Counted from the first letter of the stretch, positions 1-5,669 are shown. The stretch is 6,387 nucleotides of DNA from Chloroflexota bacterium (GCA_021777365.1 JAJYDP010000299.1:1-6387); one strand, 5' to 3'. The notes: generated by a model from the sequence alone, not told the origin. Made by a program: numbers and translations.

Positions 1-611
1 ACGTACCCACCCATCTCCACGAAGTCGTGTTCGACGATGCGATCGAGGTACCCATCAAGCTGCGCACGAAGCGGACGTTCGCTGAGATGCCGCAGGCCTG
101 GGAAGCCAGACGCCAGGATCTCGCCGGCGTAGCGCTCAAGCCCCACGTCGGTCGTCCCTGAGATTGGCGGACGAGTCCCGGACAGCAGCCGTGCGAGGCT
201 GACCGACGGGGCGCCGACCCCGCGTTCACCAAGAGTCATCGGGCGCATGCGGACGGTCACGGTGCGGCCCGCTCCCGAGTGGGTGGGAGCGGCGGCGGGA
301 GTGGCAGAGCCAGTCAGGATGAACTGGCCCCCGGTCGAGTCGGCATCCACGGCTCGCCGGACCAGGTCCCACGACTGCGGCAGCCGCTGCCATTCGTCGA
401 TGAGGATGGGCCGATTGCCGGCCAGCAGGCGCGTCGGGTCCGCTTCGATGACCGCGCGCTGTGCGGGGTCGTCCAGTCGGTGGATGGTCGCAGCGCGACG
501 CTCGGCCGTGGCTGTCTTTCCAACCGCTTTCGCGCCCTCGACGGCAACTGCGGCGATTCCCGGCAGCAGCAGGTCGAGTTCGTCATCGACGACACGCCTG
601 ACGTATTCCAC
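1..611 (-). CDS. AAA-type ATP-binding protein of the DUF4143 kind, C-terminus beyond left edge
   Basis: Reading the minus strand from a GTG at 611-609 gives 203 open codons running off the left edge. Residues 26-33 are a Walker A loop (GAKAVGKT), residues 69-74 a Walker B strand (ILIDEW), and residues 99-103 read LTGSA, the sensor-1-like strand of this family. The order LLPGIAAVAVEGAKAVGKT then LIDEWQRLP is the usual N-terminus of ATPases with a C-terminal DUF4143 domain. That domain lies outside the window, so full length (about 400 residues in the family) cannot be checked. The GTG start is supported by a GAGGA Shine-Dalgarno (plus-strand 617-621, spacer 5) and by an in-frame TAG about 50 bases upstream with no other start between. 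The cellular role of these ATPases is poorly known; they often occur as single, patchily distributed genes. Codon use is less G/C-biased than in argS: about 14 of the first 46 codons end in A or T, against about 4 of 46 in argS. That suggests lateral acquisition. The family call is firm; function is not inferred. Confidence 0.88.
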   Translation of the reverse strand, partial: MEYVRRVVDDELDLLLPGIAAVAVEGAKAVGKTATAERRAATIHRLDDPAQRAVIEADPTRLLAGNRPILIDEWQRLPQSWDLVRRAVDADSTGGQFILTGSATPAAAPTHSGAGRTVTVRMRPMTLGERGVGAPSVSLARLLSGTRPPISGTTDVGLERYAGEILASGFPGLRHLSERPLRAQLDGYLDRIVEHDFVEMGGY

Positions 612-616
612 GGCAG

Positions 617-621
617 TCCTC
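617..621 (-). promoter_or_regulatory. Ribosome binding site of the ATPase gene
   Basis: GAGGA on the minus strand, five bases before the GTG at 611-609. It decides the start, because no other start codon lies between the upstream in-frame TAG and this GTG. Confidence 0.6.
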
Positions 622-657
622 GAGGCGGTCCGGGGCAGCTCCGACGCCCTTCCCTCG

Positions 658-685
658 GCTATACGCTACATCCTCGCGAGACCAA
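658..685 (-). promoter_or_regulatory. Candidate sigma-70-type promoter for the ATPase gene
   Basis: On the minus strand TTGGTC (680-685) is followed after 16 bases by TATAGC (658-663), about 47 bases before the GTG start. This is one of the few A/T-containing stretches in the area. The match to -35 and -10 boxes is moderate, and G+C-rich genomes give chance hits. The overlap with the duplicated element at 663-704 is the main reason to take it seriously. Confidence 0.35.
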
Positions 686-704
686 ACGCTACAGTCTCGC
701 GACC
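663..704. repeat. Two direct copies of an operator-like element upstream of the ATPase gene
   Basis: Each copy has ACGCTACA followed by a TCGCGA-centred palindrome and then ACC. Copy one has ACGCTACA at 663-670 and CTCGCGAG at 673-680. Copy two has ACGCTACA at 686-693 and TCGCGA at 697-702. The start-to-start distance is 23 bases, about two helical turns, so two bound dimers would lie on the same DNA face. The copies sit 52-93 bases upstream of the ATPase start and overlap the candidate promoter. The repetition is seen directly; a role as repressor or activator site is inference, and no regulator gene is visible in the window. Confidence 0.5.
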
Positions 705-824
705 TCAAAGGCTCAAGCCGCGCAGTCACTCACTCCGGCGGTCGCGGCAGGCACGTGCCGGCCTCTCGCCTGCGGGACGGCGGCCCTCGCGCCGACGGAA
801 CCTGCTGACCACCCTCGCGCCAGT

Positions 825-865
825 GGATCCTGCCGGGCGGGCGACCACCGGATCCTGCCGGGCGG
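825..865. repeat. Perfect 16-bp direct repeat before the transporter gene
   Basis: GGATCCTGCCGGGCGG occurs at 825-840 and again at 850-865, a period of 25 bases, ending about 40 bases before the transporter start. The rest of the gap between the divergent ATPase and transporter genes (612-906) shows no gene and no convincing plus-strand promoter. The repeat could be a regulatory site for the transporter or a simple slippage product. Confidence 0.6.
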
Positions 866-906
866 CCCCTGCGCCGGGAGGCCGCGACGGAGCATGATTC
901 GCGTTC

Positions 907-2424
907 GTGCTGATCCGCTACCTGCGCTCGCTGACGGGGTTCGAGCGCGACGCCCGACTCTTCCTGCTGGTCACGCTGGCGTACGGCTCGGCCACCAGCC
1001 TGTGGTGGATCGACTTCAACCTGTATCTGCGCAGCCTGGGGATCGACCCGGCGCTGATCGGGCTGGTCTCGATGGCGGGGTCGGCGGCGTCGCTGGTCAT
1101 CGCGTTCCCGGCCAGCATGATGTCGGACCGTGTCGGCCGACGGCGGGTGCTGCTCGGCGGGGCCGCGCTGATGACCGGGGCGTTCGCCGGGCTGCTGCTG
1201 ACGAGCGCGTTGCCGGCGCTGTTCCTGCTGTCGGGTGCCTTCTCGGCCGGCAGCGGCGCGATGGGCGTGGTGGCGCAGCCGTTCCTGGCGGAGCACTCGC
1301 GTCCGGACGAGCGGAGCGAACTGTTCGCGGTGCAGTTCGCGATCTCGAACGGCACCAACATGGCCGCGGCGCTGGTGGGCGGGTTCGTGGCGCAGGCGGT
1401 GGCGCAGGTCGGCGGGTTCAACTCGCAGGGACCCGAGGCGTACCGCGTGCTGGTCGCGCTGATGGCGGGGCTCGGCATCCTCTCGGTCGTGCTCCTGCTG
1501 CGGCTGCGCGACGATCGGCCGGAGCGAGCCGAGCTGGCGGCGGTCGGGTCGGTCGGGCGAGGAGGATCGACCGGTGGGGCGCCCCTGCGCCGTACCGTCG
1601 GCCTGTCGGCGGTCCTGCGCGACGGCATCCGCGTCTCCGATCGGCGCGACTTCGCGCGACTCCTGATCCCGGGCTTCCTGATCTCGCTCGGCGCGGGCCA
1701 GGTGATCCCGTTCCTGAACGTCTTCATCCAGGGGCGCTTCTCGCTGCCGCTGGCCTCGCTCAACGCGCTCTTCGCGGTCACGAGCCTGGGCACCCTGGTG
1801 GCCACGCTCATCCAGCCCGCGCTCGCACGCCGGTGGGGCAAGATCGGGTCGGTCGTGATCGTGCAGGGCGCGAGCATCCCGTTCCTGGTGGTGCTGGGCT
1901 TCTCCCCCGTCTTCTGGACGGTCGCGGTCGCGATGGCGGTCCGCAACTCGCTGATGAACGCGGGCAACCCGATCTTCGGGGCGTTCGCGATGGAGCGGGT
2001 GCGACCCGAGGAGCGGGCGACGTTCTCCGCCGCGAGTTCGCTGCTCTGGTCGCTGGGCTGGGTGATCGCCGCGCCCTGGTACAGCCTGCTGCAGGCGACG
2101 CTCGGGTTCAACGCCGGCTACACCGTGAACTTCGTCACGATCATCGTGCTCTACACCGTGGGCACGGCGCTGTACTGGATCTGGTTCGGGGTGGACGAGC
2201 GCGGGGTGCGACGGCGTTCGAGCACGGGCGTGGCGGACGCGTCGGGCGCGGGGGTGGCGGACGCGTCGGGCGCGGGTGTGGCGGGTGCGGCCGGCGCGGC
2301 GGGCCAGGCGGACGTGGGTGCGGCGGGCGGCGGGCACGGGGCGGCGGACGCGGCGGGCGATGACCCGGCGTCGGTGCGCGCAGCGGCCGGGGACACGTCG
2401 TCGGTGGCGGAGGCACGACGGTAG
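907..2424 (+). CDS. Major facilitator superfamily transporter with Gly/Ala-rich C-terminal tail
   Basis: A 505-residue inner-membrane transporter; substrate not recognised. About twelve hydrophobic helices can be drawn: roughly 18-41, 48-69, 82-104, 105-126, 138-165, 178-198, then after a polar linker (199-250) 252-273, 283-303, 313-333, 334-355, 375-397 and 404-428. SDRVGRRRV at 73-81, between helices 2 and 3, is the MFS loop signature (motif A). RPEERATFSA followed by SLLWSLGW before and in helix 11 is also typical of drug- or metabolite-type MFS carriers. The start is a GTG at 907; an in-frame TGA at 895-897 rules out extension, and the nearest purine box (GGAG, 889-892) is 14 bases away, so translation signals look weak. 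Residues 438-505 form a hydrophilic, low-complexity tail containing two near-identical 24-bp units (GVADASGA). The tail is not part of the MFS fold and looks like a recent expansion. The family is certain, the substrate unknown. Confidence 0.9.
   Translation: MLIRYLRSLTGFERDARLFLLVTLAYGSATSLWWIDFNLYLRSLGIDPALIGLVSMAGSAASLVIAFPASMMSDRVGRRRVLLGGAALMTGAFAGLLLTSALPALFLLSGAFSAGSGAMGVVAQPFLAEHSRPDERSELFAVQFAISNGTNMAAALVGGFVAQAVAQVGGFNSQGPEAYRVLVALMAGLGILSVVLLLRLRDDRPERAELAAVGSVGRGGSTGGAPLRRTVGLSAVLRDGIRVSDRRDFARLLIPGFLISLGAGQVIPFLNVFIQGRFSLPLASLNALFAVTSLGTLVATLIQPALARRWGKIGSVVIVQGASIPFLVVLGFSPVFWTVAVAMAVRNSLMNAGNPIFGAFAMERVRPEERATFSAASSLLWSLGWVIAAPWYSLLQATLGFNAGYTVNFVTIIVLYTVGTALYWIWFGVDERGVRRRSSTGVADASGAGVADASGAGVAGAAGAAGQADVGAAGGGHGAADAAGDDPASVRAAAGDTSSVAEARR
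2230..2277 (+). repeat. 24-bp tandem repeat, two copies, in the transporter tail
   Basis: Units at 2230-2253 and 2254-2277 are identical except for the last base (G versus T), which changes a glycine codon from GGG to GGT without changing the protein. A decayed third unit begins at 2278. The encoded repeat is GVADASGA. Confidence 0.85.
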
Positions 2425-2486
2425 GGCCCTCGGCGAGAGCGGCGGTGCGGCGGCGGGCGTGGCGGCAGGCGCGGCGGGCCAGGCGG
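2293..2486. repeat. 19-bp repeat found on both sides of the transporter stop codon
   Basis: GGCGCGGCGGGCCAGGCGG occurs at 2293-2311 inside the transporter tail and at 2468-2486, about 45 bases beyond its TAG stop. Both copies are followed within about 40 bases by CGGCGGGCACGGGG. In the first copy the reading frame gives GAAGQA. The second copy gives the same peptide only in the frame one base ahead, which stays open to a TGA at 2513-2515. Confidence 0.75.
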
Positions 2487-2845
2487 GCGCGGCGGGCACG
2501 GGGCCAGGTGGCTGACGGAGCCGGCGGCGCCCCGCGCTGGACCGGTGGGCAGGGGGCGCGCGGCGGACACGGGCGACGCGGGTGACGGGGCGCGGGGCTG
2601 TCGTTCCTGACCGTCGTCCGCCCGGTGAACGCGCGGACGGACAATGGCGCCGCTGCGGCGGGCTGCTCCCTGCCGCAGGTGACGTGGACGCGCGGCGCCA
2701 CGCACGGATTGGGGCTCGTCCGAGGCAACCAGCGGCTCGAGATCCGGCGCGCCGGTCGGAACGATCGTCCCGCGTTCACCCCACGGACGTTGGTCAGGAT
2801 CGAGCCACCCACCACCGTCCCCTGCTCGCTCGGCGTGCATTGGCC

Positions 2846-2877
2846 AAGAACCGGGCGCGCCAGGAACCGGGCGCGCC
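2846..2877. repeat. 16-bp tandem repeat, two copies
   Basis: Copies at 2846-2861 and 2862-2877 differ at one base in 16. Both contain GAACCGGGCGCGCC, ending in the palindrome GGCGCGCC. The repeat lies in noncoding sequence between the transporter and argS. Confidence 0.75.
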
Positions 2878-2905
2878 CGGTGCCGCCGCGGAGTGGGTGC
2901 CGGGC

Positions 2906-2950
2906 GCGCTGGGCGTGAACGCACTGGGCGTGAACGCGCCGGCTGTGAAC
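2906..2950. repeat. 15-bp tandem repeat, three copies
   Basis: GCGCTGGGCGTGAAC (2906-2920) is followed by a copy with one change (2921-2935) and a more diverged third copy ending GTGAAC (2936-2950). The unit is a multiple of three and would read ALGVN in one plus-strand frame, but no gene is supported there. Confidence 0.7.
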
Positions 2951-3061
2951 GGGCTGGGCCCGCCACCCCAGGGGCCACCGAGCATCAGGACGGATTGCGG
3001 GTCTCGCAGCGGCCGACGCGGCCGGCGGCCTACCATTCAGGTACGCGACCGACCGCTCCCC

Positions 3062-3093
3062 CGCGGGGCGCCCGTTTCGCGGGGCGCCCGTTT
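3062..3093 (+). repeat. Perfect 16-bp tandem repeat able to form a GC hairpin in the argS leader
   Basis: CGCGGGGCGCCCGTTT occurs at 3062-3077 and 3078-3093 without a mismatch. Each copy contains the self-complementary octamer GGGCGCCC. The two octamers (3066-3073 and 3082-3089) can therefore pair as an 8-bp stem with an 8-base loop followed by GTTT. This sits 70-100 bases before the argS start. It could be the terminator of something upstream, a leader structure for argS, or a slippage product. The T-run is too short for a classical intrinsic terminator. Confidence 0.6.
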
Positions 3094-3153
3094 GTGGCTG
3101 CGCGGGTGATCGCGGCTGACACCGCACTCTGGGGCACAGAACCCCGCCAATCC

Positions 3154-3158
3154 GGAGG
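3154..3158 (+). promoter_or_regulatory. Ribosome binding site of argS
   Basis: GGAGG four bases before the GTG at 3163. The reading frame stays open far upstream (to 2893), so this site selects 3163 as the start. The protein from there begins about 25 residues before the conserved ArgRS N-terminal domain. Confidence 0.8.
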
Positions 3159-3162
3159 ATCC

Positions 3163-5064
3163 GTGACCGAACGCGACGACCCGACGTCCCAAACGCCGAC
3201 CGAGCGGCTCGCCACGGGTGCCGCTCCCGCCCCGCCCATCCGCACGCTGGTGCGCGAGGCCGTCCGGCGCGCGTGGGTGCGGGCCGTCGAGTCGGGCGTG
3301 CTCCCGCCGGTGCCCGCCGACCAGGCCCCGCCCGAGATCGAGGTCACGCGCCCGGACAACCCGGAGCATGGCGACTTCGCGTCCAACCTCGCGCTCAAGC
3401 TGGCCCGACCCCTGCGTCGGAGCCCGCTGGCCATCGCCCAGGCGATCGGCGACGAGCTGCAGCGCGACCCGGACCCGGCCAACCCGATCGGGTCGGTCGA
3501 GGTCGCCCCGCCCGGGTTCCTGAACCTGCGGCTGGCCCCGGTCGCGATCCTGCGAGCGGTCGATGCCGCCCGGGCCGCCGGTCCCGCGTTCGGGCACGTG
3601 GTCCCGAGCGGTGTCGCGGCGGGTTCCGGGGCCGACGGGGCAGATGCGGGCCCGGCCAGGGCCGCCACCGCAGGCGCGGGCAGATCCCGCAGCGCAGCGC
3701 TCGAGTCCGGGCAGTCGACGTCCGACGCCGAGCGCCCCCGGCGGGTCAACGTCGAGTTCGTCTCGGCCAACCCCACCGGGCCGCTCCACATCGGCAACGC
3801 GCGCGGCGCGTTCGTCGGCGACCTCCTCTGCCGCGTGCTCGAGGCGGCGGGCCAGGAGGTCACCCGCGAGTACTACTTCAACGACTTCGGGTCGCAGGTC
3901 CGCCAGCTCGGCGCGTCGGTCCTCGCCGTCCGCGAGGGCCGGCCCATCCCCGAGGACGGCTACCACGGCGGCTACGTGCACGACCTGGCCGGCGAGCTGC
4001 CCGAGGAGATCCGGTCCCGCGCAATGGAGGCCGGCGACGAGGCCGACGTCTTCGTCGGCCGGTGGGCATCGGAGCGCGTGCGCCAGGGGATCGAGGCCAG
4101 CCTGGCCCGACTCGGCGTCCGCTTCGACGTCTGGACCAGCGAGGGCTCGCTCTACCGCGACGGCTGGGTCGACCGCGCGGTCGCGCGCCTGCAGGACGGC
4201 GGCTGGCTGTACGAGCAGGACGGCGCGCTCTGGTTCCGCTCGACCGCCTTCGGCGACGACAAGGACCGGGTCGTGCGCCGCTCCAACGGCGAGTTCACCT
4301 ACTTCGGCTCCGACATCGGGTACCTGCTGCAGAAGTTCGACCGCGGCTTCGAGCACCTGGTCTACATCTGGGGCGCGGACCACCACGGGACGGTGGCGCG
4401 CGTCCGCAACGCGGCCGAGGCGCTGGGCTTCGACAAGTCCGCGGTCGAGATGCTGCTGATGGCCTGGGTGCGCTTCGTGCGCGATGGCCAGGAGGTCTCG
4501 ATGTCGAAGCGCGCGGGCGAGTTCATCACGCTCGACGAGCTGCTGGAGGAGATCGGGGTCGACGCGGCGCGCTGGTTCATCGGCGCGCGAGGGCACACCA
4601 GCGGGATCGACTTCGACATCGAGCTCGCGAAGAAGCAGTCGTCGGAGAACCCCGTCTACTACGTGCAGTACGCGCACGCCCGGATCAGCTCGATCCTGCG
4701 CAAGGCCGCCGAGGCAGGGCTGGCGCCGGCGGCGTCGCTGGGGACGGTGGCATCGCTGGGGCCGGCGGCGTCGCTGGCGGGCGACAGCATGGCCGACGAC
4801 CCGGTGGCGCTCGGGCTGGCCAGGCTGCTGCTGCGCCTGCCCGAGGTGGTCGAGGACGCAGCGGCGCTCCACGAGACCCAGGGCGTGACCGCGTACGCGA
4901 CGGAGCTTGCGACCGCCTTCCACGCCTTCTATCGCGATCGGCGGGTGATCGACGCGGCAGACCCGAGGACGTCCGCTGCCCGGCTGGCGCTGGTGACCGC
5001 GACACGGCAGACGCTCGCCAACACGCTCGCGCTGCTGGGGATCTCCGCGCCCGACTCGATGTAG
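3163..5064 (+). CDS. argS: Arginyl-tRNA synthetase
   Basis: Class Ia cytoplasmic aminoacyl-tRNA synthetase that charges tRNA-Arg with arginine using ATP. The 633-residue product has the N-terminal tRNA-binding domain (about 26-145, with the family's PDNPEHGDFASNLALKLA stretch) and the strand VNVEFVSANPTGPLH from 195. The HIGH-type signature is HIGN at 209-212. EYYFNDFGSQ and GADHHGTVARV follow, then the KMSKS-type loop as MSKR at 447-450 within EVSMSKRAGEF, and a DALR anticodon-binding domain from about 505, ending SAPDSM as is usual. It is longer than the E. coli enzyme (577) because of a roughly 20-residue N-terminal extension, a low-complexity insertion at about 154-194 between the N-terminal and catalytic domains, and a triplicated six-residue repeat at 523-540 in the DALR domain. 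All catalytic landmarks are intact, so it should be active. It has its own leader and a strong Shine-Dalgarno. It is co-directional with the transporter but far from it, and convergent with the next gene. Confidence 0.98.
   Translation: MTERDDPTSQTPTERLATGAAPAPPIRTLVREAVRRAWVRAVESGVLPPVPADQAPPEIEVTRPDNPEHGDFASNLALKLARPLRRSPLAIAQAIGDELQRDPDPANPIGSVEVAPPGFLNLRLAPVAILRAVDAARAAGPAFGHVVPSGVAAGSGADGADAGPARAATAGAGRSRSAALESGQSTSDAERPRRVNVEFVSANPTGPLHIGNARGAFVGDLLCRVLEAAGQEVTREYYFNDFGSQVRQLGASVLAVREGRPIPEDGYHGGYVHDLAGELPEEIRSRAMEAGDEADVFVGRWASERVRQGIEASLARLGVRFDVWTSEGSLYRDGWVDRAVARLQDGGWLYEQDGALWFRSTAFGDDKDRVVRRSNGEFTYFGSDIGYLLQKFDRGFEHLVYIWGADHHGTVARVRNAAEALGFDKSAVEMLLMAWVRFVRDGQEVSMSKRAGEFITLDELLEEIGVDAARWFIGARGHTSGIDFDIELAKKQSSENPVYYVQYAHARISSILRKAAEAGLAPAASLGTVASLGPAASLAGDSMADDPVALGLARLLLRLPEVVEDAAALHETQGVTAYATELATAFHAFYRDRRVIDAADPRTSAARLALVTATRQTLANTLALLGISAPDSM
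3622..3744 (+). other. Low-complexity insertion in ArgRS (residues about 154-194)
   Basis: About 41 residues rich in Gly, Ala, Ser and Arg lie between the FGH end of the N-terminal domain and RVNVEFVSANPTGPLH. Bacterial ArgRS proteins usually have only a few residues here. The reading frame is kept, and the flanking domains are intact, so it is probably a flexible surface linker. Confidence 0.7.
4729..4782 (+). repeat. 18-bp repeat, three copies, inside argS
   Basis: Units at 4729-4746, 4747-4764 and 4765-4782 encode AASLGT, VASLGP and AASLAG (ArgRS residues 523-540). They share TCGCTGG and a G-rich end. The unit length keeps frame, and the repeat falls in a loop early in the DALR domain, just after the YVQYAHARISSIL helix. 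Confidence 0.8.
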
Positions 5065-5065
5065 G

Positions 5066-5100
5066 CCGGCGACCCGCGGGCGGCGTGACCCGCGCGCCGG
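5066..5100 (+). terminator. Possible terminator hairpin after argS, no T-run
   Basis: CCGGCG (5066-5071) pairs with CGCCGG (5095-5100), and inside it GCGGG (5076-5080) pairs with CCCGC (5089-5093). It starts two bases past the argS stop codon. There is no U-tract, so it is either a GC-hairpin-only terminator or simply a 3'-end structure. Confidence 0.35.
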
Positions 5101-5111
5101 TCCGCAGCCGT

Positions 5112-5373
5112 GTGCACGTCGTGCACGCAAGCGACCGTCCGTGGCCATCGGGCCCCGCCGGGACCGACCCGGCTGCCGGTTTTGTGCGCCGGGTGCACAC
5201 GATCGACTCGCGGCACGTCATTCCGGCTCGTGACGGGCCGCACGGTGCATCACCTGCACGTTCTTGCCGAACCGCCGACTCCACCGGCCGCGAATGGTCG
5301 CGTGGCGGTCGCTAATGGTCACCTGGTGCACACGCGACCCGCTGCCGGGGCCGTTTCGGTCCGAGCCGTGCAC
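5112..5373. repeat. Cluster of GTGCAC palindromes
   Basis: The self-complementary hexamer GTGCAC occurs at 5112, 5121, 5193, 5326 and 5368. A GTGCA/TGCAC inverted repeat with a five-base spacer lies at 5245-5259. Several copies share a right flank of the type CACACG or CACGCA leading into GCGAC. CACGCAAGCGAC at 5124-5135 reappears exactly at 5491-5502, linking this cluster to the tandem repeats further right. Confidence 0.55.
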
Positions 5374-5442
5374 CTGGCGCACACCCGACGCGTCGGCCTG
5401 CCGAAGTGCGCCGGCGCGCCGAGGGGTGCGCGCGGCCCGCCG

Positions 5443-5526
5443 CACCGACACACTAGCGACGCCAGGCCGACACGCGGCCGCTCGCACCGACACGCAAGCG
5501 ACGCCGCACCGACACGCGGCCGATCG
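5443..5526. repeat. 42-bp tandem repeat, two copies, each made of two 21-bp halves
   Basis: Copies at 5443-5484 and 5485-5526 match at 36 of 42 positions. Each splits into related 21-bp halves built on CCGACAC, one half continuing into AGCGACGCC and the other into GCGGCCG. A decayed further half may continue to about 5560. This is not a CRISPR array: there are no unique spacers. Confidence 0.75.
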
Positions 5527-5596
5527 CGGCGACGCATGGCCCGCCGCACCGACGCGCCAGGGGGCGCCGAGGCAACGCACGGTGGCCGATGACGTC

Positions 5597-5661
5597 GGGG
5601 CCGGGGCGGGAGCGGGCGATGGGGGCAGGAACCCGGGATCGGGGCGGGAGCGGGCGATGGG
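5597..5661 (+). repeat. Two consecutive G-quadruplex motifs within a 38-base-period direct repeat
   Basis: G-tracts at 5597-5600, 5603-5606, 5608-5610, 5614-5616 and 5621-5625 have loops of 2, 1, 3 and 4 bases. A second set lies at 5635-5637, 5641-5644, 5646-5648, 5652-5654 and 5659-5661. The two sets share GGGGCGGGAGCGGGCGATGG, starting at 5603 and 5641. The G-rich strand is the plus strand, so it would be in any argS read-through transcript and would be the template for the minus-strand gene's 3' end. Confidence 0.7.
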
Positions 5662-5669
5662 CAGGATGC

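Larger units (their letters stand above)
2425..3162. other. 738-base gap between transporter and argS, repeat-bearing, no convincing gene
   Basis: No open frame here has a recognisable family or a ribosome binding site. 2425-2515 echoes the Gly/Ala codons of the transporter tail in a shifted frame. GCCCCGCGC at 2529-2537 and its exact complement GCGCGGGGC at 2590-2598 form a 9-bp inverted repeat with a 52-base loop, possibly part of the transporter transcript's 3' end. 2846-2950 carries two short tandem repeats, and 3062-3093 two palindromic 16-bp units. A frame at 2625-2918 has G or C in the third position of about 84 of 97 codons. It has no Shine-Dalgarno and a very Arg-rich product, so it is not called a gene. 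No tRNA was seen. Confidence 0.55.

Noticed and set aside
247..897. Long plus-strand open frame over the ATPase and the divergent gap
   Set aside because: Arg/Ser-rich product without family resemblance, opposite to the ATPase whose Walker motifs are intact.
279..2363. 694-codon plus-strand frame overlapping ATPase and transporter
   Set aside because: Arg/Gly/Ala-rich shadow of the transporter; long only because stop codons are rare at this G+C.
730..2499. 589-codon minus-strand frame opposite the transporter
   Set aside because: Low-complexity Arg/His/Gln product, antisense to a clear 12-helix protein.
2991..3036. Promoter for argS (TTGCGG with TACCAT)
   Set aside because: The boxes are about 30 bases apart, too far for a sigma-70-type promoter.
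2893..3162. Upstream extension of the argS reading frame
   Set aside because: The extra 90 codons translate the intergenic tandem repeats, while GGAGG sits right before the GTG at 3163.
3000..3162. T-box or other riboswitch before argS
   Set aside because: No T-box consensus, specifier loop or antiterminator was found; only short GC hairpins are present.
3037..5148. 703-codon minus-strand frame opposite argS
   Set aside because: Antisense shadow of argS; every ArgRS motif is on the plus strand.
5443..5560. CRISPR-like array
   Set aside because: Repeats are directly adjacent and degenerate, with no unique spacers and no cas genes.
5110..5592. 160-codon plus-strand frame in the convergent gap
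   Set aside because: Its sequence is mostly translated repeats (RHASDAAPTRGRS type) with no start signal or family.
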